DNA of 41,720 bases from an uncultured Prevotellaceae bacterium (lineage in GTDB: Bacteria > Bacteroidota > Bacteroidia > Bacteroidales > Muribaculaceae). The notes beneath the pieces were generated by a model. The model was not told the origin of the DNA and did not search any database. It worked only from the letters and a program-made list of their open reading frames with translations. Both the position numbers and the translations under genes were made by a program. Below are positions 33,707 to 41,600 of the stretch, one piece after another (the first letter of the stretch is position 1; the number at the start of each line of letters is the position of its first letter). The DNA is taken from positions 1-41,720 of the forward strand of contig ONIY01000004.1 of the NCBI GenBank assembly GCA_900318065.1, written 5' to 3'.

Positions 33707-33873
33707 ATAAGTAGTCAGTTATCAGTAGTCAGTTATCAGTAGTCAGTAATCAGTAGTCAGTAGTCAGTTTTTTTAGTGGAGCAGTTGAGTAGTAAAATAG
33801 TTGAGTAGTTCTTTTCTAGAATTTCTAGTTCTTCTAGTTTTTCTAGATTAACTAGAGTTTCTAGGCTGATTTT
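33707..33873. repeat. Repeat mosaic: TCAGT, GTTGAGTAG and TTCTAGT words
   Basis: AGTAGTCAGTTATCAGTAGT words (33711-33766), GAGCAGTTGAGTAGTAAAAT words (33779-33810), and TTCTAGTTCTTCTAGTTTTT words (33813-33865). It separates era from der and contains no gene. Confidence 0.85.
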
Positions 33874-34758
33874 TTACTCAATATATCCAAATTGCCGGAG
33901 TTTGTTCTCCTGGTTGCGCCAGTCTTTTTCCACCTTGACATAAAGCTCGAGGAACACTTTTTTCTCGAAGAATTTCTCGATGTCTTTGCGCGCCTCGATG
34001 CCCACGTGCTTGAGTTTGCGGCCCTGGTGCCCAATGATGATGCCCTTCTGGCTGTCGCGCTCCACATAGATCACCGCCATGATGTGGATGGACGTGTCGT
34101 CCTCGGTGAACTTCTCCACGATGACCTGTGTGGCATAGGGCACCTCTTTGTCGTAGGTGAGAAGGATTTTCTCGCGCACAATCTCGGTGACAAAGAAGCG
34201 GGAGTTGCGGTCGGTGAGGGCGTCTTTGCCAAAGTAGGGCGGGCTCTCGGGCAGCAGCTCCACGATGCGCTTCATGATGTTGTCGACGTTGAAGTTGTGC
34301 AGCGCGCTGGTGGGGTAGACCTCGGCTTGTGGCAGCAGCTGCTTCCACTGCTCCACCAGCGACTCCAGCTCCTGCTGGCCGCCAGTGAGCAGGTCTATCT
34401 TGTTGATTACCAGCAGCACGGGGATTTTCTCCCGAGCCACCTTGTCGAGGAAGTCCTGGTTCTTGGTGGGGGTCTCCACCACGTCGGTGACGTAGAGCAG
34501 CACGTCGGCGTCGACCAGGGCGCTGCGCGAGAAGTCGAGCATCGACTCCTGCAGTTTGAACTTGGGCTTGAGCACGCCAGGTGTGTCGCTGAACACGATT
34601 TGGTAGTCGTCACCGTTGACGATGCCCATGATGCGGTGACGGGTAGTCTGCGACTTACTCGTGATGATCGACAGTTTCTCGCCCACCAGCAGGTTGCTGA
34701 GGGTGGACTTTCCCACATTGGGGTTTCCTACTATATTTACAAATCCAGCTCGATGCAT
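33874..34758 (-). CDS. era: GTPase Era
   Basis: 294 residues. P-loop GNPNVGKST at 11-19, the switch/G3 segment FSDTPGVLKPKF, and the G4 motif VINKIDLL are present. A C-terminal KH domain contains GIIIGHQGRKLKHVGIEARK, which binds the 3' end of 16S rRNA. Era is needed for 30S maturation. It lies between fabH and der, as is common in the phylum, but is separated from fabH by a terminator plus repeats and from der by repeats. Confidence 0.97.
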   Translation of the reverse strand: MHRAGFVNIVGNPNVGKSTLSNLLVGEKLSIITSKSQTTRHRIMGIVNGDDYQIVFSDTPGVLKPKFKLQESMLDFSRSALVDADVLLYVTDVVETPTKNQDFLDKVAREKIPVLLVINKIDLLTGGQQELESLVEQWKQLLPQAEVYPTSALHNFNVDNIMKRIVELLPESPPYFGKDALTDRNSRFFVTEIVREKILLTYDKEVPYATQVIVEKFTEDDTSIHIMAVIYVERDSQKGIIIGHQGRKLKHVGIEARKDIEKFFEKKVFLELYVKVEKDWRNQENKLRQFGYIE

Positions 34759-35009
34759 AGGGGGGAGATAAGTGTTAAGTGTTGAGTGTTAAGTGAGCGC
34801 CTGCGGCGCGGGGAACGGGGATCGGGGATCGAGGATCGAGGATCGAGGATCGAGGATCGAGGATCGAGGATCGAGGATGGGGGATCGGGGTCGAGCAATC
34901 GAGCGGTCGAGGGGGCTCAATTGTGCATTGTGCATTATGCATTGTGCATTACCCTTTGTCCTTCGTCCTTTGTCCTTTGTCCTTCGTCCTTCGTCCTTTG
35001 TCCTTCATT
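34759..35009. repeat. Repeat mosaic upstream of era
   Basis: In order: GTTAAGTGTTGAGTGTTAAG, the GCGCC-TGC-GGCGC hairpin (34797-34809), a GGGGATCGAGGATCGAGG array of about ten heptamers (34811-34885), TCGAGCAATCGAGCGGTCGA (34892-34912), TTGTGCATTGTGCATTATGC words, then CCTTTGTCCTTCGTCC words (34952-35005). No gene is visible. Confidence 0.9.
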
Positions 35010-35068
35010 AAAAAATGCCCCTCTACACTCTCTTGTGTGATGCTCAAGAGTGTACAGGCGCATTTTTT
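35010..35068. terminator. Terminator after fabH
   Basis: AAAAAATGC with CCT and TACACTCT pairs with AGAGTGTA, AGG and GCATTTTTT around a 15-base loop. It begins 17 bp past the fabH stop on the minus strand and has a T-run in that direction. Confidence 0.75.
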
Positions 35069-35085
35069 CGTTATCACCCTGTGGC

Positions 35086-36081
35086 TTAGATTGCCCAGAT
35101 GAGATACTCGGCTCCCCAAGTGAAACCCGCTCCAAAGGCGGTGAGCACAATCTTGTCACCCTTCTTGAGGCGGTGCTTGTTCTCGTCGAGACACAGTGGA
35201 ATAGAGGCAGCACTGGTGTTGCCGCGATGCTGGATGTTGACAAGAACCTTGCTCTCGTCAATGCCCAGACGGCTGCCCACGGCCTCAATGATGCGCAGGT
35301 TGGCCTGATGAGGCACAAACCAGTCGATGTCGTCGTTGGTCAAGTTGTTGCGCTTCATCACCTCGCGGGTAGATGTGAGCATGTCGACCACCGCATGGCG
35401 GTACACTGCGCGGCCCTCTTGATACACAAAGTGCTCGCGGGCGTCGACTGTCTCGTGCGAGGCGGGCCTTGCCGAGCCACCAGCCTTGTAAACCAGGTGC
35501 TCAAGTCCGCTGCCGTCTATGTGGTAGATGCCGTCGATAATGCCTTCCTCCAGGTTCTCGGTGGGCTCAAGAAGCACTGCTCCGGCAGCGTCGCCAAAGA
35601 GTGGACAAGTGGCGCGGTCCTGATAGTCGGTCATGCTTGTCATCTTCTCGGCGCACACCACGATAACCTTCTTGTAGAGTCCCGACTTGATGAGCGAGTT
35701 GCCCAGATAGGTGCCCACAACAAAACCGGCGCATGCGGCCTGAATGTCGAAGCCGTAGCACTTCTTGCTTGCCCCGTCCATCGCCAGGTTGTGCATTATT
35801 ATCGAGGCGGTAGATGGGAAACGGTAGTCGGGATTGGAGGTGACGCAAATCATAACATCCACATCGTCGGGGCTGGTGCCAGTGTCCTCGAGCAGCTTCT
35901 TCACTGCCTGAGTGCCTAGAAACGATGAGCCCTTGCCGTTCTTGAGAACTCGACGCTCCTTGATGCCCACGCGAGTAGTGATCCACTCGTCGCTGGTGTC
36001 AACTATCTGCGACAGTTGCTCGTTGTCAAGAATGTCGTCGGGAACATAGGAAGCTATGCCTGTAATCTTTGCGTTAAGCAT
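35086..36081 (-). CDS. fabH: 3-oxoacyl-ACP synthase III (FabH)
   Basis: 331 residues. FabH starts fatty-acid synthesis by condensing an acyl-CoA with malonyl-ACP. The catalytic triad is visible: Cys117 in FDIQAACAGF, His258 in DWFVPHQANLR and Asn288 in HRGNTSAASIPL. The N-terminal block EWITTRVGIKERR is also typical. It sits downstream of rpmF in the DUF177-rpmF-fabH order shared by many bacteria, linking lipid synthesis with ribosome genes. Confidence 0.97.
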   Translation of the reverse strand: MLNAKITGIASYVPDDILDNEQLSQIVDTSDEWITTRVGIKERRVLKNGKGSSFLGTQAVKKLLEDTGTSPDDVDVMICVTSNPDYRFPSTASIIMHNLAMDGASKKCYGFDIQAACAGFVVGTYLGNSLIKSGLYKKVIVVCAEKMTSMTDYQDRATCPLFGDAAGAVLLEPTENLEEGIIDGIYHIDGSGLEHLVYKAGGSARPASHETVDAREHFVYQEGRAVYRHAVVDMLTSTREVMKRNNLTNDDIDWFVPHQANLRIIEAVGSRLGIDESKVLVNIQHRGNTSAASIPLCLDENKHRLKKGDKIVLTAFGAGFTWGAEYLIWAI

Positions 36082-36118
36082 AATGAATATTTATTCAATA
36101 GTTGAATCGTTGAAAAAT

Positions 36119-36190
36119 GTCAAGAAAGAATCCTAAATATACACGTCGCGATGCTCTTTTAAGCAAGAGTATATATTTAGGATTGTCTTG
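36119..36190. other. Long stem-loop between rpmF and fabH
   Basis: AATCCTAAATATA (36129-36141) and TATATTTAGGATT (36172-36184) are perfect 13-bp arms. Flanking CAAGA/TCTTG extends the stem, and the loop holds a second hairpin (CTCTT/AAGAG). It lies in the transcribed gap between the two genes and could be a processing, attenuation or termination element. Confidence 0.65.
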
Positions 36191-36221
36191 TCACGGGGTT
36201 TGATAAATGAGTACTTAAAGA

Positions 36222-36407
36222 TTATACAGCAGCCTCATCTTCAAACACCTTCCTGCCGCGATAGTAACCGCACTCAGGGCAAACGGTGTGATAAACATGC
36301 CATGCGCCGCAGTTGCTGCAACGGGCAATAGTGGGTGCAACAGCCTTGTCGTGAGTTCTTCTCTTGGCTGTGCGAGTCTTTGATTGTCTACGTTTAGGAT
36401 GTGCCAT
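36222..36407 (-). CDS. rpmF: 50S ribosomal protein L32
   Basis: 61 residues: MAHPKRRQSKTRTAKRRTHD, then CSNCGAWHVYHTVCPECGYY. This is the zinc-binding (four-Cys, CxxC...CxxC) form of L32, so no zinc-independent paralogue is implied here. It follows DUF177 by 9 bp. Confidence 0.97.
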   Translation of the reverse strand: MAHPKRRQSKTRTAKRRTHDKAVAPTIARCSNCGAWHVYHTVCPECGYYRGRKVFEDEAAV

Positions 36408-36416
36408 TTTTTAAAT

Positions 36417-36986
36417 CTATTTTTTATTGTTTTTATTTTCTACTAACTGCTGCAGGGCTGCCCAGCGCGGGTCGATGGCACCTGCCGCGTCTTCATTGTC
36501 TTCTCTCTCTTGCGGTGGCTCGGCAAAGTCCTCGTCGCTCTCGTAGCCGCGAGCAGCATGCCTCTCAAGCTGGCCAAGCATCTCCTGGTTGCACTCTCCT
36601 GGGGAATGAGTGTGCATCATGGGGATAGTGAGAAGCACAGTGTCGCGCACCACTGGCGCCAGGTCCAGAGTCCGCCACGACGACGGTATCACGAGCACGT
36701 TGTCAACGCTCTCGTCAAGGGCGTCGCCCATCTTAACGGTCAGTTGGTAGCTGGTGTCTACATGATGCTCCATGTCGTCGAGGCAACGGTCGCATGGAAT
36801 AGTGATAACACCGTTGCAGGCGAAGTCGAGTTCGTAGATGCCCTCCTGGCGATGAGTCACGCTTAAGGCGACATCAACACTTCCGGAGCGCACTTCGGAA
36901 TCCTCGATTTCGTTGAAAAACTCGCCGTCCAGGTGATAGCTAAAGCGTTGTGTCCCAAACGGTAAGCTCGAAATGGATAACTTCAT
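36417..36986 (-). CDS. DUF177 (YceD-like) protein
   Basis: About 189 residues from the ATG at 36986; the longer frame to 37004 would use TTG. The block VITIPCDRCLDDMEHHVDTS matches the C-x-x-C region of DUF177/YceD. The acidic C-terminal tail (EDFAEPPQEREDNEDAAGAI) is typical. YceD-like proteins are tied to 23S rRNA accumulation and are nearly always next to rpmF. The gene starts the rpmF-fabH operon, with a good promoter 41 bp upstream. Confidence 0.9.
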   Translation of the reverse strand: MKLSISSLPFGTQRFSYHLDGEFFNEIEDSEVRSGSVDVALSVTHRQEGIYELDFACNGVITIPCDRCLDDMEHHVDTSYQLTVKMGDALDESVDNVLVIPSSWRTLDLAPVVRDTVLLTIPMMHTHSPGECNQEMLGQLERHAARGYESDEDFAEPPQEREDNEDAAGAIDPRWAALQQLVENKNNKK

Positions 36987-37026
36987 TTCAGCCACTGTTT
37001 CCAACTAATTGTCGTTAAAATCGGCG

Positions 37027-37057
37027 CAAAGATAACAACATTCTCGCTAATAATCAA
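37027..37057 (-). promoter_or_regulatory. Promoter of the DUF177-rpmF-fabH operon
   Basis: Minus-strand -7 box TATCTTTG (37034-37027), 20-bp spacer, and TTG (37057-37055), a near-ideal Bacteroidota promoter. Confidence 0.75.
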
Positions 37058-37090
37058 CGATTTTACGATGTTTTTCACTTTTTTTAGGCA

Positions 37091-37240
37091 AAAAGGCGCC
37101 TGCGGCGCGGGGAAATACAGGGGAGAGGTGAGAGGGGAGAGGTGAGTGGGGAGCGCCTGCGGCGCGGGGGATCGGGGATGGGAAATCGGGGATGGGGGGC
37201 TTTGTAGGGACAAGGCGTGCCTTGTCCGCCTGCGGCGACA
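37091..37240. repeat. Repeat mosaic with two GCGCC hairpins and a GGACAAGG palindrome
   Basis: GCGCC-TGC-GGCGC at 37096-37108 and 37153-37165, with GGGGAGAGGTGAGAGGGGAG words between them. GGGGATCGGGGATGGG words follow (37165-37198). Then comes the palindrome GGACAAGGCGTGCCTTGTCC (37208-37227), which recurs inverted at 37924-37943. Confidence 0.85.
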
Positions 37241-37470
37241 AACTCCCCCTCTAAGATAGACCAATGGTGCAAGCCGAAGCCAGCGGCAAAACTTGTTTTG
37301 ACATTGGTGAGGCGCAGCCCATTGATGCTGAAAGAGCGGGTGAGGCGCAGCCCATTGATGCTGAAAGAGCGGGCGGGGGGAGTATGATTTCGTCGAATTT
37401 CCCCCTCATCGTTAGCTGTGTCGATGGTATTCATACTCCCCCTAACCCCCTCTATCTTAGAGGGGGAACT
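37240..37470 (+). repeat. C-rich MITE-like element, copy C, with a nested insertion
   Basis: Same orientation as copy A. The left terminal repeat is broken after CTCCCCCTCTAAGATAGA (37260) by about 105-110 bp. The inserted DNA starts CCAATGGTGCAAGCCGA (the hairpin repeat seen at 31363) and ends in two exact 33-bp units beginning GGTGAGGCGCAGCCCATTGA (37306-37338 and 37339-37371). The element then resumes GCGGGGGGAGTATGA. Its centre matches copy B closely. The right end at 37435-37470 is intact. Confidence 0.85.
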
Positions 37471-37650
37471 GACTTCCGAAACTTGAACCCTTAAACTCCC
37501 CATCCTCGACCAGCGCGCCGCAGGCGCAACGTTCAACCTTCCACTTTCCACCTTCCACGCGCCGCAGGCGCCTCGTTCCACGTTTCCTGCGCCGCAGGCG
37601 CCACGTCCCACTTTCCACGCTCACGCAGGCGCTCAAATCCATTTTTTTTG
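37471..37650. repeat. GCGCCGCAGGCGC hairpins with CCACTTTCCA/CGTTCCA words
   Basis: Three exact copies of GCGCCGCAGGCGC (37515-37527, 37559-37571, 37589-37601) separate blocks of CCTTCCACTTTCCACC, CTCGTTCCACGTTTCC and CACGTCCCACTTTCCACG words. A frame through this DNA exists but is judged non-coding. Confidence 0.85.
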
Positions 37651-37681
37651 CCTAAATGTCATGTGTTATTAAAAAAATCAC

Positions 37682-37689
37682 TACCTTTG
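37682..37689 (+). promoter_or_regulatory. -7 box for the tRNA-Pro gene
   Basis: TACCTTTG is a perfect TAnnTTTG box, 17 bp before the tRNA 5' end. The upstream region is T/A-rich without a clear TTG at -33. Confidence 0.6.
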
Positions 37690-37705
37690 CACCCGCGTTT
37701 ATCGC

Positions 37706-37778
37706 CGGGGTGTAGCACAGTTGGCAGCGCGCCACGTTCGGGACGTGGAGGTCGGAAGTTCGAGTCTTCTCACCCCGA
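37706..37778 (+). tRNA. tRNA-Pro (anticodon CGG)
   Basis: Acceptor CGGGGTG (37706-37712) pairs with CACCCCG (37771-37777), discriminator A. The D-arm has the GG of AGTTGGCA. The anticodon stem CCACG/CGTGG encloses loop TTCGGGA, giving anticodon CGG. The T-arm GGAAG-TTCGAGT-CTTCT is complete. CCA is not encoded. A strong terminator follows. Confidence 0.95.
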
Positions 37779-37785
37779 CACAAGT

Positions 37786-37833
37786 AGCGGCAAGCGAGTT
37801 TCTTATCTCGCTTGCCGCTGATTTCTTCTTTTC
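37786..37833 (+). terminator. Terminator after tRNA-Pro
   Basis: AGCGGCAAGCGAG (37786-37798) and CTCGCTTGCCGCT (37807-37819) form a perfect 13-bp stem followed by a T-rich run (GATTTCTTCTTTTC). Confidence 0.85.
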
Positions 37834-38024
37834 AATGCATAATGCACAATGCACAATTGGCCTCGGGAATTTCGAGCGCTCGAACGGTCGACCGCTCGAG
37901 TGCTCGACGCGCACGTCGCTGGCGGACAAGGCACGCCTTGTCCCTACAGGGAGGGTGCAGTCGCCTCGCGGTCGCCCGATCCCCGATCCCCGACCTCCGA
38001 CCTCCGATCTTCGATCCCCGGCTA
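37834..38024. repeat. Repeat mosaic downstream of tRNA-Pro
   Basis: TGCATAATGCACAATGCACA words, TCGAGCGCTCGAACGGTCGA words (37873-37910), the palindrome GGACAAGGCACGCCTTGTCC (37924-37943, inverted relative to 37208), then GATCCCCGATCCCCGACC words, the reverse complement of the GGGGATC array. It ends at the stop of the SemiSWEET gene. Confidence 0.85.
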
Positions 38025-38339
38025 TTATTTCTTCTTGAAATAGTCGTTATACATCTTGATGCCGAAGATGATGACGCTGCACACTGTGGTGATGAGGTTG
38101 GTCCAGAAGATTGCAAAGCCCTCGCCAAAGATGCCAAGCATAATACCTTGCAGCATAAAGGCGATGCCGCCAATGCCAATCATTAGGAAAGTGGGCAATG
38201 CGATGTCGTCGGTCTTGCGGGTTCGGATGGTTTGGATGGCTTGGGGCACATAGCCCAAAACCAGTCCTAACGAGGCAACAATGCCGCAAATCCAAAAGAA
38301 TGTCCCAGTTGGGTCAAAAAAGCTATTTAAAAGTAACAT
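38025..38339 (-). CDS. SemiSWEET family sugar transporter
   Basis: 104 residues with three transmembrane helices: about 15-36, 48-70 and 74-97. The PQ-loop motif is visible as GYVPQAIQTIRTRKTDD with Pro32-Gln33, matching bacterial SemiSWEETs (MtN3/PQ-loop), which dimerise to move sugars by facilitated diffusion. The spacing and length agree with the family. It stands alone between repeat blocks. Confidence 0.9.
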   Translation of the reverse strand: MLLLNSFFDPTGTFFWICGIVASLGLVLGYVPQAIQTIRTRKTDDIALPTFLMIGIGGIAFMLQGIMLGIFGEGFAIFWTNLITTVCSVIIFGIKMYNDYFKKK

Positions 38340-38601
38340 TGCTGTTAAGTGTTAAGTGTTAAGTTGCGCCTGTGGCGCGTGGAATGTGGAATGTGGAATG
38401 TGGAACGTGGCGCCTGCGGCGCGGGGGGTAGGGGAGAGGGGAGAGGGGAGAGGACGTCGAGCGGTCGAGTGTTCGAGCAATCGAGCGGTCGATGGGGGGA
38501 GATTTGTGCATTATGCATTGTGCATTCTCCTCTTCCCTCTTCCCTCTCACCTCTCACCTTACTTCCATAAACTATAAACAATAAACCATAAACTAGAAGG
38601 T
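38340..38601. repeat. Most complete repeat mosaic in the window
   Basis: In order: GTTAAGTGTTAAGTGTTAAG; hairpin GCGCC-TGT-GGCGC (38366-38378); GGAATGTGGAATGTGGAA words; hairpin GCGCC-TGC-GGCGC (38410-38422); GGGGAGAGGGGAGAGG words; GTCGAGCGGTCGAGTGTTCG words (38457-38492); GTGCATTATGCATTGTGC words (38506-38527); CTCTTCCCTCTCACC words; CCATAAACTATAAACAATAA words (38563-38594). It lies between the protease and SemiSWEET genes. Confidence 0.9.
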
Positions 38602-41600
38602 TTACTTAATCTGTTTCATGAGTTCTTGTGTGGCGGTGATGAGCTGCTGGTCGACTCCATTGACCACTGTTGCTGGGTCGTTGAACACTTTGATGTCGGG
38701 CTCGAGCTGGGTGTTCTCCAGGTAGGAACCGTCGGGCAGGCGGTAGCCAATGATGGGCATACCGTAGATGAGCGATGGGTCTTGCAGAGTCTCCCACGAC
38801 ACGCTGCTCATGGTTCCTGGCACTGGCATTCCCACCAGCTTGCCTATGCCGGTGTGCTTGTACACCCATGGTGTGCCGTGCGCGTTGCTGTAGCATGCCT
38901 CACACTGCACCATGATGCTGGGCTTGTTCCAGCGTCGGCTGGGCATGTCGCAAGCTTCGCGTCCGCGAATCACCTGCGTGAAGTACTTCTTGCCGCTGAA
39001 GAGCACCTCGATGTCCTCGTGCAGACGTCCGCCACCGTTGAAACGGATGTCGATGACGATGCCGTCCTTCTTGTAGTACTTACCCATTACCTGGCTGTAG
39101 ACCTCGCGGTAGCTCTCGTCGTTCATCGACTGGATGTGGACATATCCCAGTCGTCCTCCCGAGATGCTGTCGACCAGATGCGCGTTGCGCTTCACCCATC
39201 GCTTGTAGAGCAGGTTGTTCATGGCTCCGCTGGTGATGGGCAGGATCACCTCTTCAAAAGTGTTGCCGCCCTTGTCGCGAATGGTCACCAGAGTCTTCTT
39301 TCCCGCCAGTCCGTTGAGCAGCTGGGTGTAGTCGTTCTCTTCGTTGATCTCGATGCCGTTGATTTTCTCCACAATCATGCCTGGACGCACCTTGCTGGTG
39401 GAGCGTGCAAACGGCCCTTTCTCTACCACCTCGTCGATCTTGAGGCCCTTGCCGGTGTAGGTCCAGTCGAAGAGCAGACCCATATTGGCAGTTGCCTCGC
39501 TGGCACCGCTGGGATAGTAGCGGCCACCCGAGTGCGACACGTTGAGTTCGCCCAGTAGCTCGCTCAGCAGGTTGGCGTAGTCGTAGTTGTTGTTGATGTG
39601 TGGCAGGAACTTGCGGTAGGCGTCGCACATCATGTCCCACTTGCACCCGTTGAGGTCGGTGCGGAAGAACCGCTTGTTGACCTGGTGCTGCACGTGGTTG
39701 AACATGTACTCACGCTCGGCTGCAAGGTCCATCTTCACGTCGGCCTTGTAGGTGATGGGAGTGATCTTGTCGCTGGCGACGGTGAGCTTGTTCATTGCCG
39801 ACCCCAGGACGAACATGTCCTTGCCGTCCTTGCCCATTTGGATGTTGGCCCAACCGGAGTTCATCTTGTTGACGAGCTTGGTTGAGTGCTTGCGCATGTC
39901 GAGCTTCCACAGGTCGTAGCCGCTCTCAAACTTCGACAGGTAATAGAGGTTGTCGCCGTTGTTGGTGACCATTGCGCTGGCAATGCTGCTGGAGTTGGGC
40001 GTGAGTCGCACCACTCGGTCCTCGATGCCGTCGAGCTCAACGACGATAGCCTTGACCTCGTCCTTCTTGTCGCCAGCATCCTTGTCGTCCTTCTTTTTGT
40101 TTTTCTTGTCCTTCTCCTCCTCGGCCTTCTTCTTGTCGGCCTCTTTCTTTGCCTCCTTCTCGGCTTCCTTCACGAGCTCGTAGTCCTCCTTGCTCATGCG
40201 GTATTTGTCGTAGGCGTCCTGGTTGACAAAAGCCAGGAGCACATCGTCCTGCGAGCCCCACGAGCCGTGGGCGCGCATGCCGTAGCGGTTGCTGGTGAAG
40301 AGAATGGCGTTGCCTTCCATGACCCACTTGGGCGCCTCGCTGAAGTAGCCACTGCCGGTGATGTTGGTGATATTGCCACCGTCGGCACTCACGATGCCCA
40401 CGTCGGTGTAGGGGTCGCGCTGGTTGGCGATGTAGGTGAGCGTGAACCACTTGCTGTCGGGCGACCAGGAGTAGTCAAAGCCGCCGTTGGTCTCATACCA
40501 AGTGGAGCCATCGGTGACCTGATGCACCTTGCCGCTCTCAATGTCCATTACCATGAGGCGGTTGCGGTTCTCGATGAAAGCCAGCTTCTTGCCGTCGGGG
40601 CTAACATCGGGAGCTGCCCGCTCAACGGTTGTCGACGGCAACAGGATTTCCTCCTTGATGGTGGTGGCATTGGGGAAGTTGGGGTCCTCCTTGCGCTCAA
40701 TGGAAGCCTTGACAAGCTGCCAGTTGCCATTGCGCTCGGTGGCGTAGTAGAGAGTGCGGTTGTCGCTGCCCCACGAGAGTCCTGCCTCGGCCTCGGGGGT
40801 GGTGGTGATTCGCTTGGTGGTGGTATACTCTACCGATGTGACAAAGACCTCGCCACGGGCAATGAAAGCCACCTGCTTGCCGTCGGGCGACGCCACTGCG
40901 GCTGTTGCGCCTTTGGTCATTGAGGTGCGCAGCACATCCTCCGAGTCGTCGTGGAAGAGCGACACCTTCACCTTGCTGGGCTTGCCCTGAGGGGCCTGTG
41001 TGTAGAGCTCGCCGTCGTAGGTGTAGCACAAAGTGCCATCGCCGGCTATCGAGAGGAATCGCACGGGGTGAGTCTTGAACGATGTCACCGCCTTGATGGC
41101 GCTGGGCTGGTCGATGGGGAACTGATATACGTTCATCGAACCGCCATTGCGCTCGCTCAGGATATACACGGTGCGGCCATCGGCGCTGAGCACTGGGCTG
41201 CGGTCCTCGCCGGCATGGTTGGTGAGATTAGTGTGGCGGCCAGTGCTTGTGTCATATTTCCATATTTCACGTGTCACACTGCTGGTGTGATGCTTGCGCC
41301 AGGCATCCTCCATGCCCTTCTGGTCCTGATAGACCATAAACTTGCCCTTGCTGTCCCAGGTGAGCTCCTCGGCTGGTGTGCCCAGCACCTGAGTGGTGCG
41401 TCCACCAGCCACTGGCACCTTGTAGACCTCGGTGAGACGTGAGCTTGGGAACAGAGCACTGCTGGCAGGATCCTGGATTGCCGCCGAGAAGTAGATGTAC
41501 TGTCCGTCGGGGCTGAAGGCCCAGGGCATCTCGCTGGCAGAGTTGGTGGTAAGCCGCACAGGTGCTCCACCTGCCGCTGGCATGACGAAGACGTCGAAGT

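Noticed and set aside
34811-34885. CRISPR-like array
   Set aside because: Units are only about 7 bp and continuous, without unique spacers of constant length, and no cas genes are present in the window.
34786-35040. Open frames in the GATCGAGG array upstream of era
   Set aside because: The peptide is RGSRIEDRGSRIED repeated, a direct translation of the heptamer array; absence of stops is a by-product of the repeat.
37084-37611. 175-residue open frame across the repeat region near element C
   Set aside because: It runs through hairpins, word arrays and the MITE-like element; the peptide is made of repeated fragments such as duplicated RSFSINGLRLT, so it is repeat-derived.
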